Program-made: the position numbers and the translations under genes
In this document: positions 52,313 to 60,293 of the stretch, piece by piece
Position numbering within the stretch: position 1 is the stretch's first letter
How the letters are laid out: every line of letters starts with the position of its first letter
Assembly (NCBI GenBank): GCA_902790905.1
Contig: CADATO010000002.1
Location: 48,444-112,443, forward strand
DNA from: an uncultured Eubacteriales bacterium
Lineage (GTDB): Bacteria > Bacillota > Clostridia > Peptostreptococcales > Anaerovoracaceae
Direction of reading: 5' to 3'
Length of the DNA: 64,000 bases
The notes under the pieces: generated by a model
The model's database searches: none
The model's input: only the letters and a program-made list of their open reading frames with translations
What the model was told of the DNA's origin: nothing

Positions 52313-52329
52313 GGCTGAAAGGGTAAGCC
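52313..52329 (+). promoter_or_regulatory. Weak Shine-Dalgarno-in-loop hairpin before the LCM-type methyltransferase
   Basis: GGCT (52313-52316), loop GAAAGGGTA, AGCC (52326-52329), then the ATG. Only 4 bp, so possibly chance. Confidence 0.3.
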
Positions 52330-53214
52330 ATGACTGAAAACAAAAACCAACTTCATATCGAACATAACACTGTTCAGGAAACGCTCGTCATCCCACTCTA
52401 TGCACGCAAGGTCTGCAGCGACCGGTATCCGCAGTTCTTCCGCGACGAAGAGGCGGAGCGGCTGATCTCGATGCTGGATTATGACTTTGCGGAAAAAGGC
52501 GCAAAGATGCAGAGCTTTGCCGGCAATTTCGGCGCGCTCGAGGTGGCACAGCGGCAGTATGATCTGTCCTGCGAAGTGGAAGCATATCTGAAAGAGCATC
52601 CCAAGGCGGCGGTCGTGAACCTCGGCTGCGGGCTGGATACGACGTTCAGCCGGGTGGACAACGGGCAGTGCCGCGGGTACAATCTGGACCTGCCCGGTGT
52701 CATCGAGGTGCGCGAGCAGCTCCTGCCATCTTCGGAGCGGGAGAAGAACATCGCATGCGACCTCAATGACTTTGCATGGTTTGATGCAGTCGACCCGGAT
52801 GGAGCACTCGCAAAGAGTCCGCAGGAAGGCGGCGACGGCGCCGTATTCTTTGCGGCAGGTGTGTTTTATTACTTCAGGACAGAGGAAGTGCAGGCGTTGA
52901 TCGCCGCGATGGCAGAGCGATTCCCCGGGGCGGTCATCGTCTTTGACGCCTGCAATGAGCGCGGGCTGAAGATGATGCTCAAGACCTGGGTGAAAGAAGC
53001 CGGCATCACGGAGGTGGGTGCGTTCTTCAGCGTGCGGGATGCGAAGGCGGAGCTCGCAGGCTGGTCGGACAGGTTCGCGTCGGTCACCAGCCGCGGCTAC
53101 ATGAAGGGGTACCGCGATCTTGGAAAAGCGATCCCCTGGCTGTACCGCAGGATGTGCAGCCTGTGCGACGGCTTCATCAGCATGCAGATCGTACGGATCG
53201 CATTTGCGGAATAG
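52330..53214 (+). CDS. Leucine carboxyl methyltransferase/TcmP-family O-methyltransferase-like protein
   Basis: 294 residues. VVNLGCGLDTTFSRVDNGQCRGYNLDLPGVIEVREQLLPSSEREKNIACDL is the SAM-binding region of the PF04072-type (LCM/TcmP) enzymes; FFAAGVFYYFRTEEVQALI follows. These methylate carboxyls or hydroxyls of varied small molecules; no biosynthetic cluster is next to it, so the substrate is open. Separated by 41 nt from the upstream methyltransferase and may be co-transcribed with it. Confidence 0.82.
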   Translation: MTENKNQLHIEHNTVQETLVIPLYARKVCSDRYPQFFRDEEAERLISMLDYDFAEKGAKMQSFAGNFGALEVAQRQYDLSCEVEAYLKEHPKAAVVNLGCGLDTTFSRVDNGQCRGYNLDLPGVIEVREQLLPSSEREKNIACDLNDFAWFDAVDPDGALAKSPQEGGDGAVFFAAGVFYYFRTEEVQALIAAMAERFPGAVIVFDACNERGLKMMLKTWVKEAGITEVGAFFSVRDAKAELAGWSDRFASVTSRGYMKGYRDLGKAIPWLYRRMCSLCDGFISMQIVRIAFAE

Positions 53215-53232
53215 TTTCGGACAGACAAGACT

Positions 53233-53294
53233 TTGCCATCTGCGCCGGAAATGCGTATAATCAAAAGCGATTCACAAGCAGGAGGAATCGCTTC
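53233..53294 (+). promoter_or_regulatory. Promoter and 5'-terminal hairpin leader of the phosphatase gene
   Basis: TTGCCA (53233-53238), 17 nt, TATAAT (53256-53261). The transcript should start near 53267. AAGCGATTC (53265-53273), loop ACAAGCAGGAG (11 nt), GAATCGCTT (53285-53293) form a perfect 9-bp stem that begins at about +1 and ends one nt before the ATG, with AGGAG in the loop. Both arms contain the recurrent GCGATTC word. Confidence 0.65.
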
Positions 53295-54077
53295 ATGGAA
53301 TTTAAACGACTGAAAAACACCCGTGATCTTGGCGGGCTGGTTATGAAAGACGGTAGAAAGATCCGCCCGGGCATGCTCATCAGAAGCAGCTACCTGGCGG
53401 TCGCACCGGCGCACGATCTCGCTATTCTGCAGAATACGGTGAGTGATATCGTTGATTTCAGGACGGAAAAGGAGCGGCAAGAAAGGCCCGATCCGGAAAT
53501 GGCTGGCATTACATACCACGCGCAGCCGGTGCTCGCGGATATGACGGCCGGCATCACAAGGGAAGAAGAGGCGGACAAGAACGAGATCGAGACGTATCTG
53601 CTGGACCCGGACGGCGCCCGGCAGCATATGCTGGAAAACTATCATCTGTTTGTGACGGCGCCGCATGCGCAGCAGTGCTACAGCGATTTCGTGAAGCTGC
53701 TCGCTGCCCCCCGTGACAAGGCGCTTCTCTGGCACTGCACAGCGGGTAAGGACAGAGCCGGTTTTGCAGCAGCGATCGTCCTTTCGATCCTTGGTGCAGA
53801 CCGGGAGACGATCCTCACAGACTACATGAAGACTAATGCGGGGCTGGCGCGTGAGATCCAGTGGATCTACCCGATGATCGAAAAACAGGCCGGCATCTTG
53901 ACCGCGACCATGCGCGAAGCGCTTGATTATATGTTCCTGGCGCGGGAGGAGTACCTGCTCGAAGCGTTCCGAACGGCAGAAGAAAAGCACGGCAGCATGG
54001 ATGCATATCTCATAGAATCGCTGGGTGTGGACGATGCGATGCGAAAGGCGTTGCAAGACAGATATTTGCAGGATTGA
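53295..54077 (+). CDS. Tyrosine-protein phosphatase (Y_phosphatase3/DSP-like)
   Basis: 260 residues. N-terminal FKRLKNTRDLGGLVMKDGRKIRPGMLIRSSYLA and the phosphatase P-loop HCTAGKDRAG (C-x5-R) identify the PtpA/LipA-like phosphatases common in Bacillota, active on phosphotyrosine or phosphoinositides. ATG 53295 is set by AGGAGG in the leader hairpin. Single-gene unit. Confidence 0.88.
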   Translation: MEFKRLKNTRDLGGLVMKDGRKIRPGMLIRSSYLAVAPAHDLAILQNTVSDIVDFRTEKERQERPDPEMAGITYHAQPVLADMTAGITREEEADKNEIETYLLDPDGARQHMLENYHLFVTAPHAQQCYSDFVKLLAAPRDKALLWHCTAGKDRAGFAAAIVLSILGADRETILTDYMKTNAGLAREIQWIYPMIEKQAGILTATMREALDYMFLAREEYLLEAFRTAEEKHGSMDAYLIESLGVDDAMRKALQDRYLQD

Positions 54078-54136
54078 CAGCGGATCATGCAGCAACTGGC
54101 CAAAAGCGCATACTTCATGGCAAATGACCATAAACA

Positions 54137-54171
54137 AAACGCAGCACCAGGCAGGGGGGTGCTGCGTTTTT
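54137..54171 (+). terminator. Terminator of the phosphatase gene
   Basis: ACGCAGCACC (54139-54148) pairs perfectly with GGTGCTGCGT (54158-54167), then TTTT. Confidence 0.85.
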
Positions 54172-54225
54172 CGTGTGCCGGGTCAGGAAGGAGCTCATCA
54201 CCGGCCGGTGCCCGCTTGCTGCTTG

Positions 54226-54369
54226 CTACAGGCTATTGAAAACGCCTGCCGGCAAATGGACGGTCCGCCAGAGAGCGAGACGGAACGCGCGTCTGTCGGC
54301 TTCGTTCTCAAAGTAAGGGTGTGTAGGGTACACGGTAATCGGTTGATAACTTTTCGTGTGCTTTCTCAT
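54226..54369 (-). CDS. Possible 47-residue protein divergent from the TetR gene
   Basis: Minus-strand frame MRKHTKSYQPITVYPTHPYF... with AAAGGAAT 9-10 nt before the ATG. It would be divergent from the TetR gene with the palindrome 54433-54450 between them, the classical layout for a TetR target. I recognise no family, no membrane segment, and only a weak minus-strand promoter, so this remains a candidate. Confidence 0.25.
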   Translation of the reverse strand: MRKHTKSYQPITVYPTHPYFENEADRRAFRLALWRTVHLPAGVFNSL

Positions 54370-54432
54370 GGGGGGGTATTCCTTTCTTTTCTTTTTTTCA
54401 CAGATCATATTGGGAAGGCCTGCCGAACGCGT

Positions 54433-54487
54433 TTCAGACACGTGTCTGAATATTTGCTTGCGTTCCTCTTTTTGATGCCACTATAAT
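54433..54487 (+). promoter_or_regulatory. 18-bp palindromic operator and promoter of the TetR gene
   Basis: TTCAGACACGTGTCTGAA (54433-54450) is a perfect 18-bp palindrome. Eight nt later TTGCGT (54458-54463), 18 nt, TATAAT (54482-54487). The palindrome lies just upstream of the -35, a typical autoregulatory TetR site. The rest of the 523-nt gap 54078-54600 holds the phosphatase terminator, the possible minus-strand ORF, and the leader with GCGATTCC at 54576-54583. Confidence 0.7.
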
Positions 54488-54600
54488 ATAGAAAACCGGA
54501 CAATGCCAGCATCATGGCCGGCGATGCGTTCGGATCTGGACACATCCGTAAAAGTGTCCGGAAGAGCCGGAAAAAGCGATTCCATGAGAGGAGATACACC

Positions 54601-55215
54601 ATGAAACTCGACCCGTCAAAGCCGCTGACCATCGGCGCGAGAAGAACGCTCAAGGCACTTGTGGAAGCCATGGAGCAGATGCTCGCAAAGAAGGACTTTG
54701 AGCAGATCCAGATCAAGGAGATCTGCGACATGAGCATGATCCCAAGGGCAACGTTCTATAACTATTTTGAAGATAAATATGATCTTCTGGACTACGTGTT
54801 CCAAGTGGAGATCACGCCGCTGCTGCAGGGGGCTGCAGGCGGGGCGGCAGGCACGGCATTCGGGGCCGGCGCAGAGGAAGGCAGCAGCTCTTACGATCCG
54901 CTCTGTGATCATATGCAGGTCATCGATGCACTGCTTGGCAGCGCGGAAGAGCATCGCGAAGAACTCGCCGCCATCCTGCGGAAAAACCCCGTGGGAGGGG
55001 CGTTCGTGCGCATCTACGAGGCATATTTCCGCAGAGCCGTCTATCAGTACATTTATGCCTGCGGGATTTACGAAGGCTATGATATCCCGCGCGAGCTCAT
55101 GGCGCAGGTCACCGCCGATGTGATACTCGACGTCTATGAGTGGGTCTATATCAAAGGGAACGAAACGCCGCGTGAGGAGATCGACCGGTATATCAGCAAG
55201 ATGCTGATTCGTTAG
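54601..55215 (+). CDS. TetR/AcrR family transcriptional regulator
   Basis: 204 residues from ATG 54601 (GGAG at 54590). N-terminal HTH: FEQIQIKEICDMSMIPRATFYNYFEDKYDLLDYV, the TetR pattern with the FYNYF recognition-helix end. The C-terminal ligand domain contains a Gly/Ala-rich insertion (about 78-100). Probably binds the palindrome at 54433-54450 and regulates itself and perhaps the divergent small ORF. Ligand unknown. Confidence 0.9.
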   Translation: MKLDPSKPLTIGARRTLKALVEAMEQMLAKKDFEQIQIKEICDMSMIPRATFYNYFEDKYDLLDYVFQVEITPLLQGAAGGAAGTAFGAGAEEGSSSYDPLCDHMQVIDALLGSAEEHREELAAILRKNPVGGAFVRIYEAYFRRAVYQYIYACGIYEGYDIPRELMAQVTADVILDVYEWVYIKGNETPREEIDRYISKMLIR

Positions 55216-55225
55216 GCGGTCTTGT

Positions 55226-55240
55226 ATACTTGGCAAGTAT
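55226..55240. repeat. Small perfect inverted repeat upstream of the ileS promoter
   Basis: ATACTT-GGC-AAGTAT, 11 nt after the TetR stop and 12 nt before the ileS -35. No U-tract, so more operator-like than terminator-like. Confidence 0.4.
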
Positions 55241-55251
55241 TGCTGAAATGC

Positions 55252-55280
55252 TTGACATTCCAACGGTTCGCCCATATAAT
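55252..55280 (+). promoter_or_regulatory. Promoter of ileS
   Basis: TTGACA (55252-55257), 17 nt, TATAAT (55275-55280): full consensus. Confidence 0.9.
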
Positions 55281-55286
55281 AATCGC

Positions 55287-55471
55287 ATGTGTGCGCTATG
55301 CACGCAGACAATCGCATAACGTGGCGGGCGATGACGGACTTAATCAACCCCGAGCCTGCATCTAAATGAGCGGCAGCGATTACAGAGAACGATCGCTTGC
55401 AAGCAGGGTGGTACCGCGGTCAAGAATGATCGTCCCTGATCTGAAACAGTATTCGGATCGGGGGCTTTTTT
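55287..55471 (+). promoter_or_regulatory. T-box riboswitch of ileS with terminator
   Basis: The T-box sequence AGGGTGGTACCGCGG (55405-55419) is canonical. A stem III candidate AGCGAT...ATCGCT (55375-55400) precedes it, and the terminator GTCCCTGATC (55432-55441) / GATCGGGGGC (55456-55465) with T6 follows. An ATC (Ile) triplet at 55343-55345 in a GGG...CCC bounded loop is a plausible specifier. Only ~120 nt separate the start of transcription from the T-box, so stem I is compact. Uncharged tRNA-Ile should favour the antiterminator and raise ileS expression. Confidence 0.9.
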
Positions 55472-55561
55472 GTGAGTTGGACCTATAAGGGCGGCTGACA
55501 GAGCGATTCCCTGATGCGGAAAAACCCGCGGCAATGCCGCAGAAAGGAAAGACACAGCATT

Positions 55562-58500
55562 ATGTACAAGAACTTATCGGATCTGCCCGTCGCAGAGGTA
55601 CAGAACGAACAGGTCAGAAAGTGGAAGGAAGAGGATCTTCTCAGCAAGTGCGTCACAGCCAGAGAAGGCCAGCCGACCTTCATCTTCTATGAAGGGCCGC
55701 CCACAGCGAACGGCAAACCGGGCATCCACCACGTCATCGCGCGTACGCTGAAAGACAGCGTCTGCCGCTACAAGACCATGCAGGGCTACAAGGTCAACCG
55801 TAAGGCCGGCTGGGACACCCACGGTCTGCCAGTCGAGATCGAAGTCGAAAAGCAGCTCGGCATGAGCGGCAAGCAGGACATCGAAAAGTACGGCATCGAG
55901 GCGTTCAACAAGAAGTGCAAGGAGTCCGTCTTCACCTATGAAGGAATGTGGCGCAACATGTCCGAGCGCATGGGCTTCCTCGTCGATATGGACGATCCGT
56001 ACATCACACTCAACAACGACTACATCGAGTCCGTCTGGTGGGTCATCGACCAGTTCTTCAAGGCCGGTCTGATCTACGAAGGGCACAAGATCCTGCCGTA
56101 CTGCCCGCGCTGCGGTACGGGCCTGGCTTCCCACGAAGTCGCGCAGGGTTACAAAGAAGTCAACGTCCAGACGCTGACCTGCAAATTCAAGAAAAAGGGC
56201 ACAGATAACGAGTACTTCCTCGCATGGACCACAACGGCGTGGACACTCGCATCCAACGTCGCGCTGACCGTCGGTCCCGACTTCGACTACATCAAGGCGA
56301 AGATGACCGAAGGCGATGAGGAAGGCAACTACTTCTACGTCGCAAAGGCGCTGGCTGACAAGGTCCTCGGCGAAGGCAAGTACGAGATCGTCGAAGAGAT
56401 GAAGGGCAAAGACCTCGAGTACATGGAATACGAACAGTACATGGACTACGTCAAGGTCGACGGCAAAGCGTTCTACGTGACCTGCATGGATTACGTCAGC
56501 ATGGAAGATGGTACCGGCATCGTCCATACCGCTCCGGCATTCGGTGAAGACGACTACAACTGCGGCAAGCAGTACGGCCTGCCGGTCGTCAACCCGGTCG
56601 ACGAGCAGGGCAAGTTCATCGGCACACCCTGGGATGGCCGCTTCATCATGGAAGACGGTCTTGACATCGAGATCATCAAGACGCTGGCCGCGGAGAACAA
56701 GCTGTTCGCCCGCCAGAAGATCGCCCATAACTATCCGCACTGCTGGCGCTGCGGCACACCGCTCGTCTACTATGCGAAGCCCAGCTGGTACATCGAGATG
56801 ACCAAGCTCAAGGATCAGCTCGTTGCCAACAACAACACCGTCAAATGGCATCCGGACTTCGTCGGCGAAAAGCGCTTTGGCAACTGGATCGCGGACGTCA
56901 AGGACTGGGCGATCTCCCGTAACCGTTACTGGGGCACCCCGATCCCGATCTGGCGCTGCGAGTGCGGCAATGTCGAGTGTGTCGGCTCCCGTCAGGAACT
57001 GGCGGACCGCGCGCAGGAAGACATCACCAGCGACATCGAGCTCCATCGTCCGTACGTGGATGACGTCCATCTGACCTGCAGCAAGTGCGGCGGCACGATG
57101 ACACGTATCCCCGAGGTCATGGACTGCTGGTTTGACTCCGGCTCCATGCCGTATGCGCAGTGGCACTATCCATTTGAACACAAAGACGACTTTGATCAGC
57201 TGTTCCCGGCTGACTTCATCTGCGAGGGCATCGACCAGACACGCGGCTGGTTCTACTCGCTGATGGCCATCTCCACCTTCATCATGGGCAAGGCGCCTTA
57301 CAAGAACGTCCTGGTCAACGACCTGATCCTGGACAAGGAAGGCAAGAAGATGTCCAAGCACGTCGGCAACACGATCAATCCGTTCGACATGTTTGACAAG
57401 TACGGCGCAGACGCCACCAGATGGTATCTGCTGTACACCTCGCCGGCATGGTCGCCGACCAAGTTCGACGAAGACGGTCTGATCGAGATCGTCGGCAAGT
57501 TCTTCGGTACCCTGAAGAACGTCTATAACTTCTTCGTGCTGTACGCCAACCAGGACGGCGTCGACGCGGCAGCTCTGACCGTAGACGGCGAGCGTCCGGA
57601 ACTCGACCGCTGGATCCTGAGCAAGTACAACAGCCTTATCAAAGAGGTCACCGAAGAGATGGACAACTACGACCACATGAAGGCCGTCAGAAAGATCCAG
57701 AACTTCGTCGTCGAGGATCTGTCCAACTGGTACATCCGCCGTGCGCGCAGAAGATTCTGGGGCGAGGAGATGGACGACGACAAGAAGTCCGTCTACAAGA
57801 CGACCTACGAAGTGCTGACCGGCGTTGCGAAGCTGATGGCACCGTTCGCACCGTTCCTGTCCGCAGAGATCTACGAGAACCTGACAGGCGAAGAAGTCCA
57901 CATCGCGTACTATCCGAAGGCAGATGAGTCCATGATCGACGCGAAGGTCGAAGAGAGAATGGACCTCGTCCGCACGCTGACCGGCCTCGGCCGCGGCGTC
58001 CGCGAGAAGGAAAAGATCAAGGTCCGCCAGCCGCTCTCCGAAGCACTGGTCGACGGCAAATACAAGGATCTCATCGAAGACCTGGCTCCGCTGGTCATGG
58101 AAGAACTCAACATCAAGAAGGTCGAGTTCGCGGATGACCTGGGCGCTTACATGAACTTCAGCCTCAAGCCGAACTTCAAGGTCGCAGGGCCTGTCCTGGG
58201 CGGCAAGATCAAGGAATTCGCTGGCATGCTCGCCAAGGCGAACCCGGCTGACTTCATGGGCAAAGAGTCCTACGAAGTCGAACTCTCCGGCGAAAAGGTC
58301 GAAGTCACCAACGACATGCTCGATGTCCGTATCGACGCGAAGGAAGGCTTCTCCGTCGCCATGGAGAACAACGTCTTCATCATCCTCGACACCACGCTCA
58401 CCGAAGACCTCGTCAACGAAGGTCTGGCGCGCGAAGTCGTCAGCAAGGTCCAGCAGCTCAGAAAGCAGAAGGACTTCGATATGATGGACAACATCACCAT

Positions 58501-58657
58501 CTATCTGCATGCGGATGACGAAGTCGCCAAGGCAGTCGAGATGCACAAAGACTACATCATGAAGGAGACGCTGGCAGTCGCGATCGAAGATAAGGAGGAC
58601 GCACAGACCTTCAAGATCAACGGCCACGTGACCGGCATCGACGTCGAGAAGATGTAG
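55562..58657 (+). CDS. ileS: Isoleucyl-tRNA synthetase, type 2 (IleRS2) with GIHH signature
   Basis: 1031 residues from ATG 55562 (AAAGGAAAG upstream). Class I synthetase. Sequence FIFYEGPPTANGKPGIHHVIAR and KAGWDTHGLPVEIEVEK place it with the eukaryote-like/Thermus-like type 2 IleRS rather than the Bacillus type 1 (about 920 residues). The HxGH signature reads G54-I-H56-H57, i.e. first and third positions exchanged. KMSKS reads KMSKH (596-600). The editing CP1 domain (WTTTAWTLASNVA), zinc-type Cys pairs and anticodon-binding region (about 690-850) are present. Controlled by the T-box upstream. Confidence 0.96.
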   Translation: MYKNLSDLPVAEVQNEQVRKWKEEDLLSKCVTAREGQPTFIFYEGPPTANGKPGIHHVIARTLKDSVCRYKTMQGYKVNRKAGWDTHGLPVEIEVEKQLGMSGKQDIEKYGIEAFNKKCKESVFTYEGMWRNMSERMGFLVDMDDPYITLNNDYIESVWWVIDQFFKAGLIYEGHKILPYCPRCGTGLASHEVAQGYKEVNVQTLTCKFKKKGTDNEYFLAWTTTAWTLASNVALTVGPDFDYIKAKMTEGDEEGNYFYVAKALADKVLGEGKYEIVEEMKGKDLEYMEYEQYMDYVKVDGKAFYVTCMDYVSMEDGTGIVHTAPAFGEDDYNCGKQYGLPVVNPVDEQGKFIGTPWDGRFIMEDGLDIEIIKTLAAENKLFARQKIAHNYPHCWRCGTPLVYYAKPSWYIEMTKLKDQLVANNNTVKWHPDFVGEKRFGNWIADVKDWAISRNRYWGTPIPIWRCECGNVECVGSRQELADRAQEDITSDIELHRPYVDDVHLTCSKCGGTMTRIPEVMDCWFDSGSMPYAQWHYPFEHKDDFDQLFPADFICEGIDQTRGWFYSLMAISTFIMGKAPYKNVLVNDLILDKEGKKMSKHVGNTINPFDMFDKYGADATRWYLLYTSPAWSPTKFDEDGLIEIVGKFFGTLKNVYNFFVLYANQDGVDAAALTVDGERPELDRWILSKYNSLIKEVTEEMDNYDHMKAVRKIQNFVVEDLSNWYIRRARRRFWGEEMDDDKKSVYKTTYEVLTGVAKLMAPFAPFLSAEIYENLTGEEVHIAYYPKADESMIDAKVEERMDLVRTLTGLGRGVREKEKIKVRQPLSEALVDGKYKDLIEDLAPLVMEELNIKKVEFADDLGAYMNFSLKPNFKVAGPVLGGKIKEFAGMLAKANPADFMGKESYEVELSGEKVEVTNDMLDVRIDAKEGFSVAMENNVFIILDTTLTEDLVNEGLAREVVSKVQQLRKQKDFDMMDNITIYLHADDEVAKAVEMHKDYIMKETLAVAIEDKEDAQTFKINGHVTGIDVEKM

Positions 58658-59204
58658 CGCGGCATTGTGCAGCTACACGGCATTGTGCGGCGGCTAAGCT
58701 GTGGCTGCGTGCTGCAAAACCCGTGCAAGAAAGCAAATGAAGACCTGCGACCCTCTGGGGAGCAGGTCTTTTCTTATGAGGGGGTGGTTTTTTCTTCTGA
58801 GAGATGGGTCTTTCCTCTGAGAGAAGAGTGCGCCGGAAAGAGATGTGACCGGCGCGGTGCAGAGCTGGCATGAGATGTGTCTGGCGCGGTGCAGGGCGGC
58901 ATCTTCACCCCTTTTGCATCTTTTGATAAAGAACAGTTCAAAAGACGTAATAATTTCAACATTTCTATCGTGTTTGCTCTTGAAAGACATCGATGGATAA
59001 TGACTGTAGGGCATAAACGTTGAAAAAATTGCGTTTTTATGTTGAAAAATGATCAAAAGACGCAAAGAAACGATGAAAATGGTAATAAATGGGTGTTGAA
59101 GAAAGTCCCTCGGGCAGGATGATTATGATGTATAATCAATGAGTGAATGCATTGGTGCGTACGATAATAATCCAATGGAGATCAAATAATCCGGTAGAAA
59201 TCAT
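58658..59204. other. 547-nt gap between ileS and rlmN with repeats
   Basis: Holds the ileS terminator (58740-58775), a tandem near-duplication (AGATGTG..GGCGCGGTGCAG..GGCAT at 58840-58870 and 58872-58902), and an AT-rich stretch 58910-59110 with three copies of TCAAAAGA(C/T)G (58915-58926 inverted; 58938-58947; 59053-59062) and three of GTTGAAAAAT-like words. A -10 TATAAT at 59131-59136 may serve rlmN. No credible ORF. Confidence 0.5.
58740..58775 (+). terminator. Terminator of ileS
   Basis: AAGACCTGC and GCAGGTCTT, perfect 9-bp stem with a 13-nt loop, then TTCTT. Confidence 0.85.
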
Positions 59205-60272
59205 ATGAAGAACACAATTGACCTTTACGGACTGACAGAAAAAGAGATGCGCGAGGCGTTCAAGGCGCAGGGGTATCCTGCCTTCCGCGGGAGCCAGGTC
59301 TTTAAGCACCTGTATGAGCCGCAGACCGCGGAATCGCATAGCGCGGCGCCTGCGTCCGTATTCGCGGATATGACCGATCTGCCGAAAGCGATGCGCGAAG
59401 AGCTGACAGAAGACAGCCGCATCAGCGCCGAGCTGCCGCAGATCCTGGAGCGGCAGGTCGCCAAAGACGGCACCTGCAAGTATCTGTTCGGTCTGGCGGA
59501 CGGCGAAGCGATCGAGGCCGTCTTCATGAAGTATGAATACGGCAATTCGCTGTGCGTCTCGAGCCAGGTCGGCTGCCGGATGGGCTGCCGCTTCTGCGCG
59601 TCGACGCGGCGCGGGCTGGTGCGCGACCTGACCGCCGCCGAGATGGTGGGGCAGGTGCTGGCCGCGGAGCGCGACCGGGGCGAGCCTGTGGGGCATATCG
59701 TCATCATGGGCATCGGCGAGCCGTTCGACAACTATGAGAACGTAGGGCGATTCCTCGACGTGCTGCACGAGCCCAAGGGCAAGAACATGAGCTACCGCAA
59801 CATGACGGTCTCCACGTGCGGGCTGATCGAGAAGATCCGCGCGTTCGGGGACGATCACCCGACGGTCAATCTGGCGATCTCGCTCCATGCACCGAACGAT
59901 GAATTGAGAAAGAAGACCATGCCGGTGGCGAACCGCTACACGGTCGCGGAGATCGTGGAGGCCTGCAAGGCGCATGCGGAGAAGACCGGCCGGCGCGTGA
60001 CATACGAATACGCGCTGATCAAAGACGTAAATGCGACAAAGGAGGCTGTCAGCGAGCTGGCAGACCTTCTGCGCGGCACACTTTGCCATGTCAATCTGAT
60101 CCCGCTCAACGAGGTCGAGGAGAGCGAATTCCACGGCATCACGCGGCAGGAGGCCGAGGACATCGCGGCGTACCTGACGGCGCACGGCGTGCCGGCAACG
60201 GTGCGCAGGAGCCTCGGAAGAGACATCGATGCGGCGTGCGGGCAGCTGCGGTCAAAGGCGGAGCTGCGGTAA
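59205..60272 (+). CDS. rlmN: 23S rRNA (A2503)/tRNA (A37) C2-methyltransferase RlmN
   Basis: 355 residues. Radical SAM enzyme; CxxxCxxC cluster visible in GCRMGCRFCAS, GIGEPFDNYENV, NLAISLHAPN, and the C-terminal catalytic Cys in VRRSLGRDIDAACGQLR. It methylates C2 of A2503 and of A37 in some tRNAs. Cfr (antibiotic resistance) is a paralogue but the length and neighbourhood are RlmN-like. Start ATG 59205; Shine-Dalgarno weak (GGTAG). Confidence 0.94.
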   Translation: MKNTIDLYGLTEKEMREAFKAQGYPAFRGSQVFKHLYEPQTAESHSAAPASVFADMTDLPKAMREELTEDSRISAELPQILERQVAKDGTCKYLFGLADGEAIEAVFMKYEYGNSLCVSSQVGCRMGCRFCASTRRGLVRDLTAAEMVGQVLAAERDRGEPVGHIVIMGIGEPFDNYENVGRFLDVLHEPKGKNMSYRNMTVSTCGLIEKIRAFGDDHPTVNLAISLHAPNDELRKKTMPVANRYTVAEIVEACKAHAEKTGRRVTYEYALIKDVNATKEAVSELADLLRGTLCHVNLIPLNEVEESEFHGITRQEAEDIAAYLTAHGVPATVRRSLGRDIDAACGQLRSKAELR

Positions 60273-60293
60273 GACGAAGAGGACTCAGGACAT

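Noticed and set aside
54025..54486. 153-codon plus-strand frame downstream of the phosphatase
   Set aside because: Crosses the phosphatase stop, a strong terminator and the TetR operator, and has no Shine-Dalgarno.
55574..58627. 1017-codon open frame on the minus strand opposite ileS
   Set aside because: Same shadow effect; product is Val/Asp/Leu-rich without domains, and ileS is certain.
59205..60272. rlmN as a Cfr resistance methyltransferase
   Set aside because: N-terminal and C-terminal motifs and length are RlmN-like, and the gene lies in a housekeeping setting without mobile elements.
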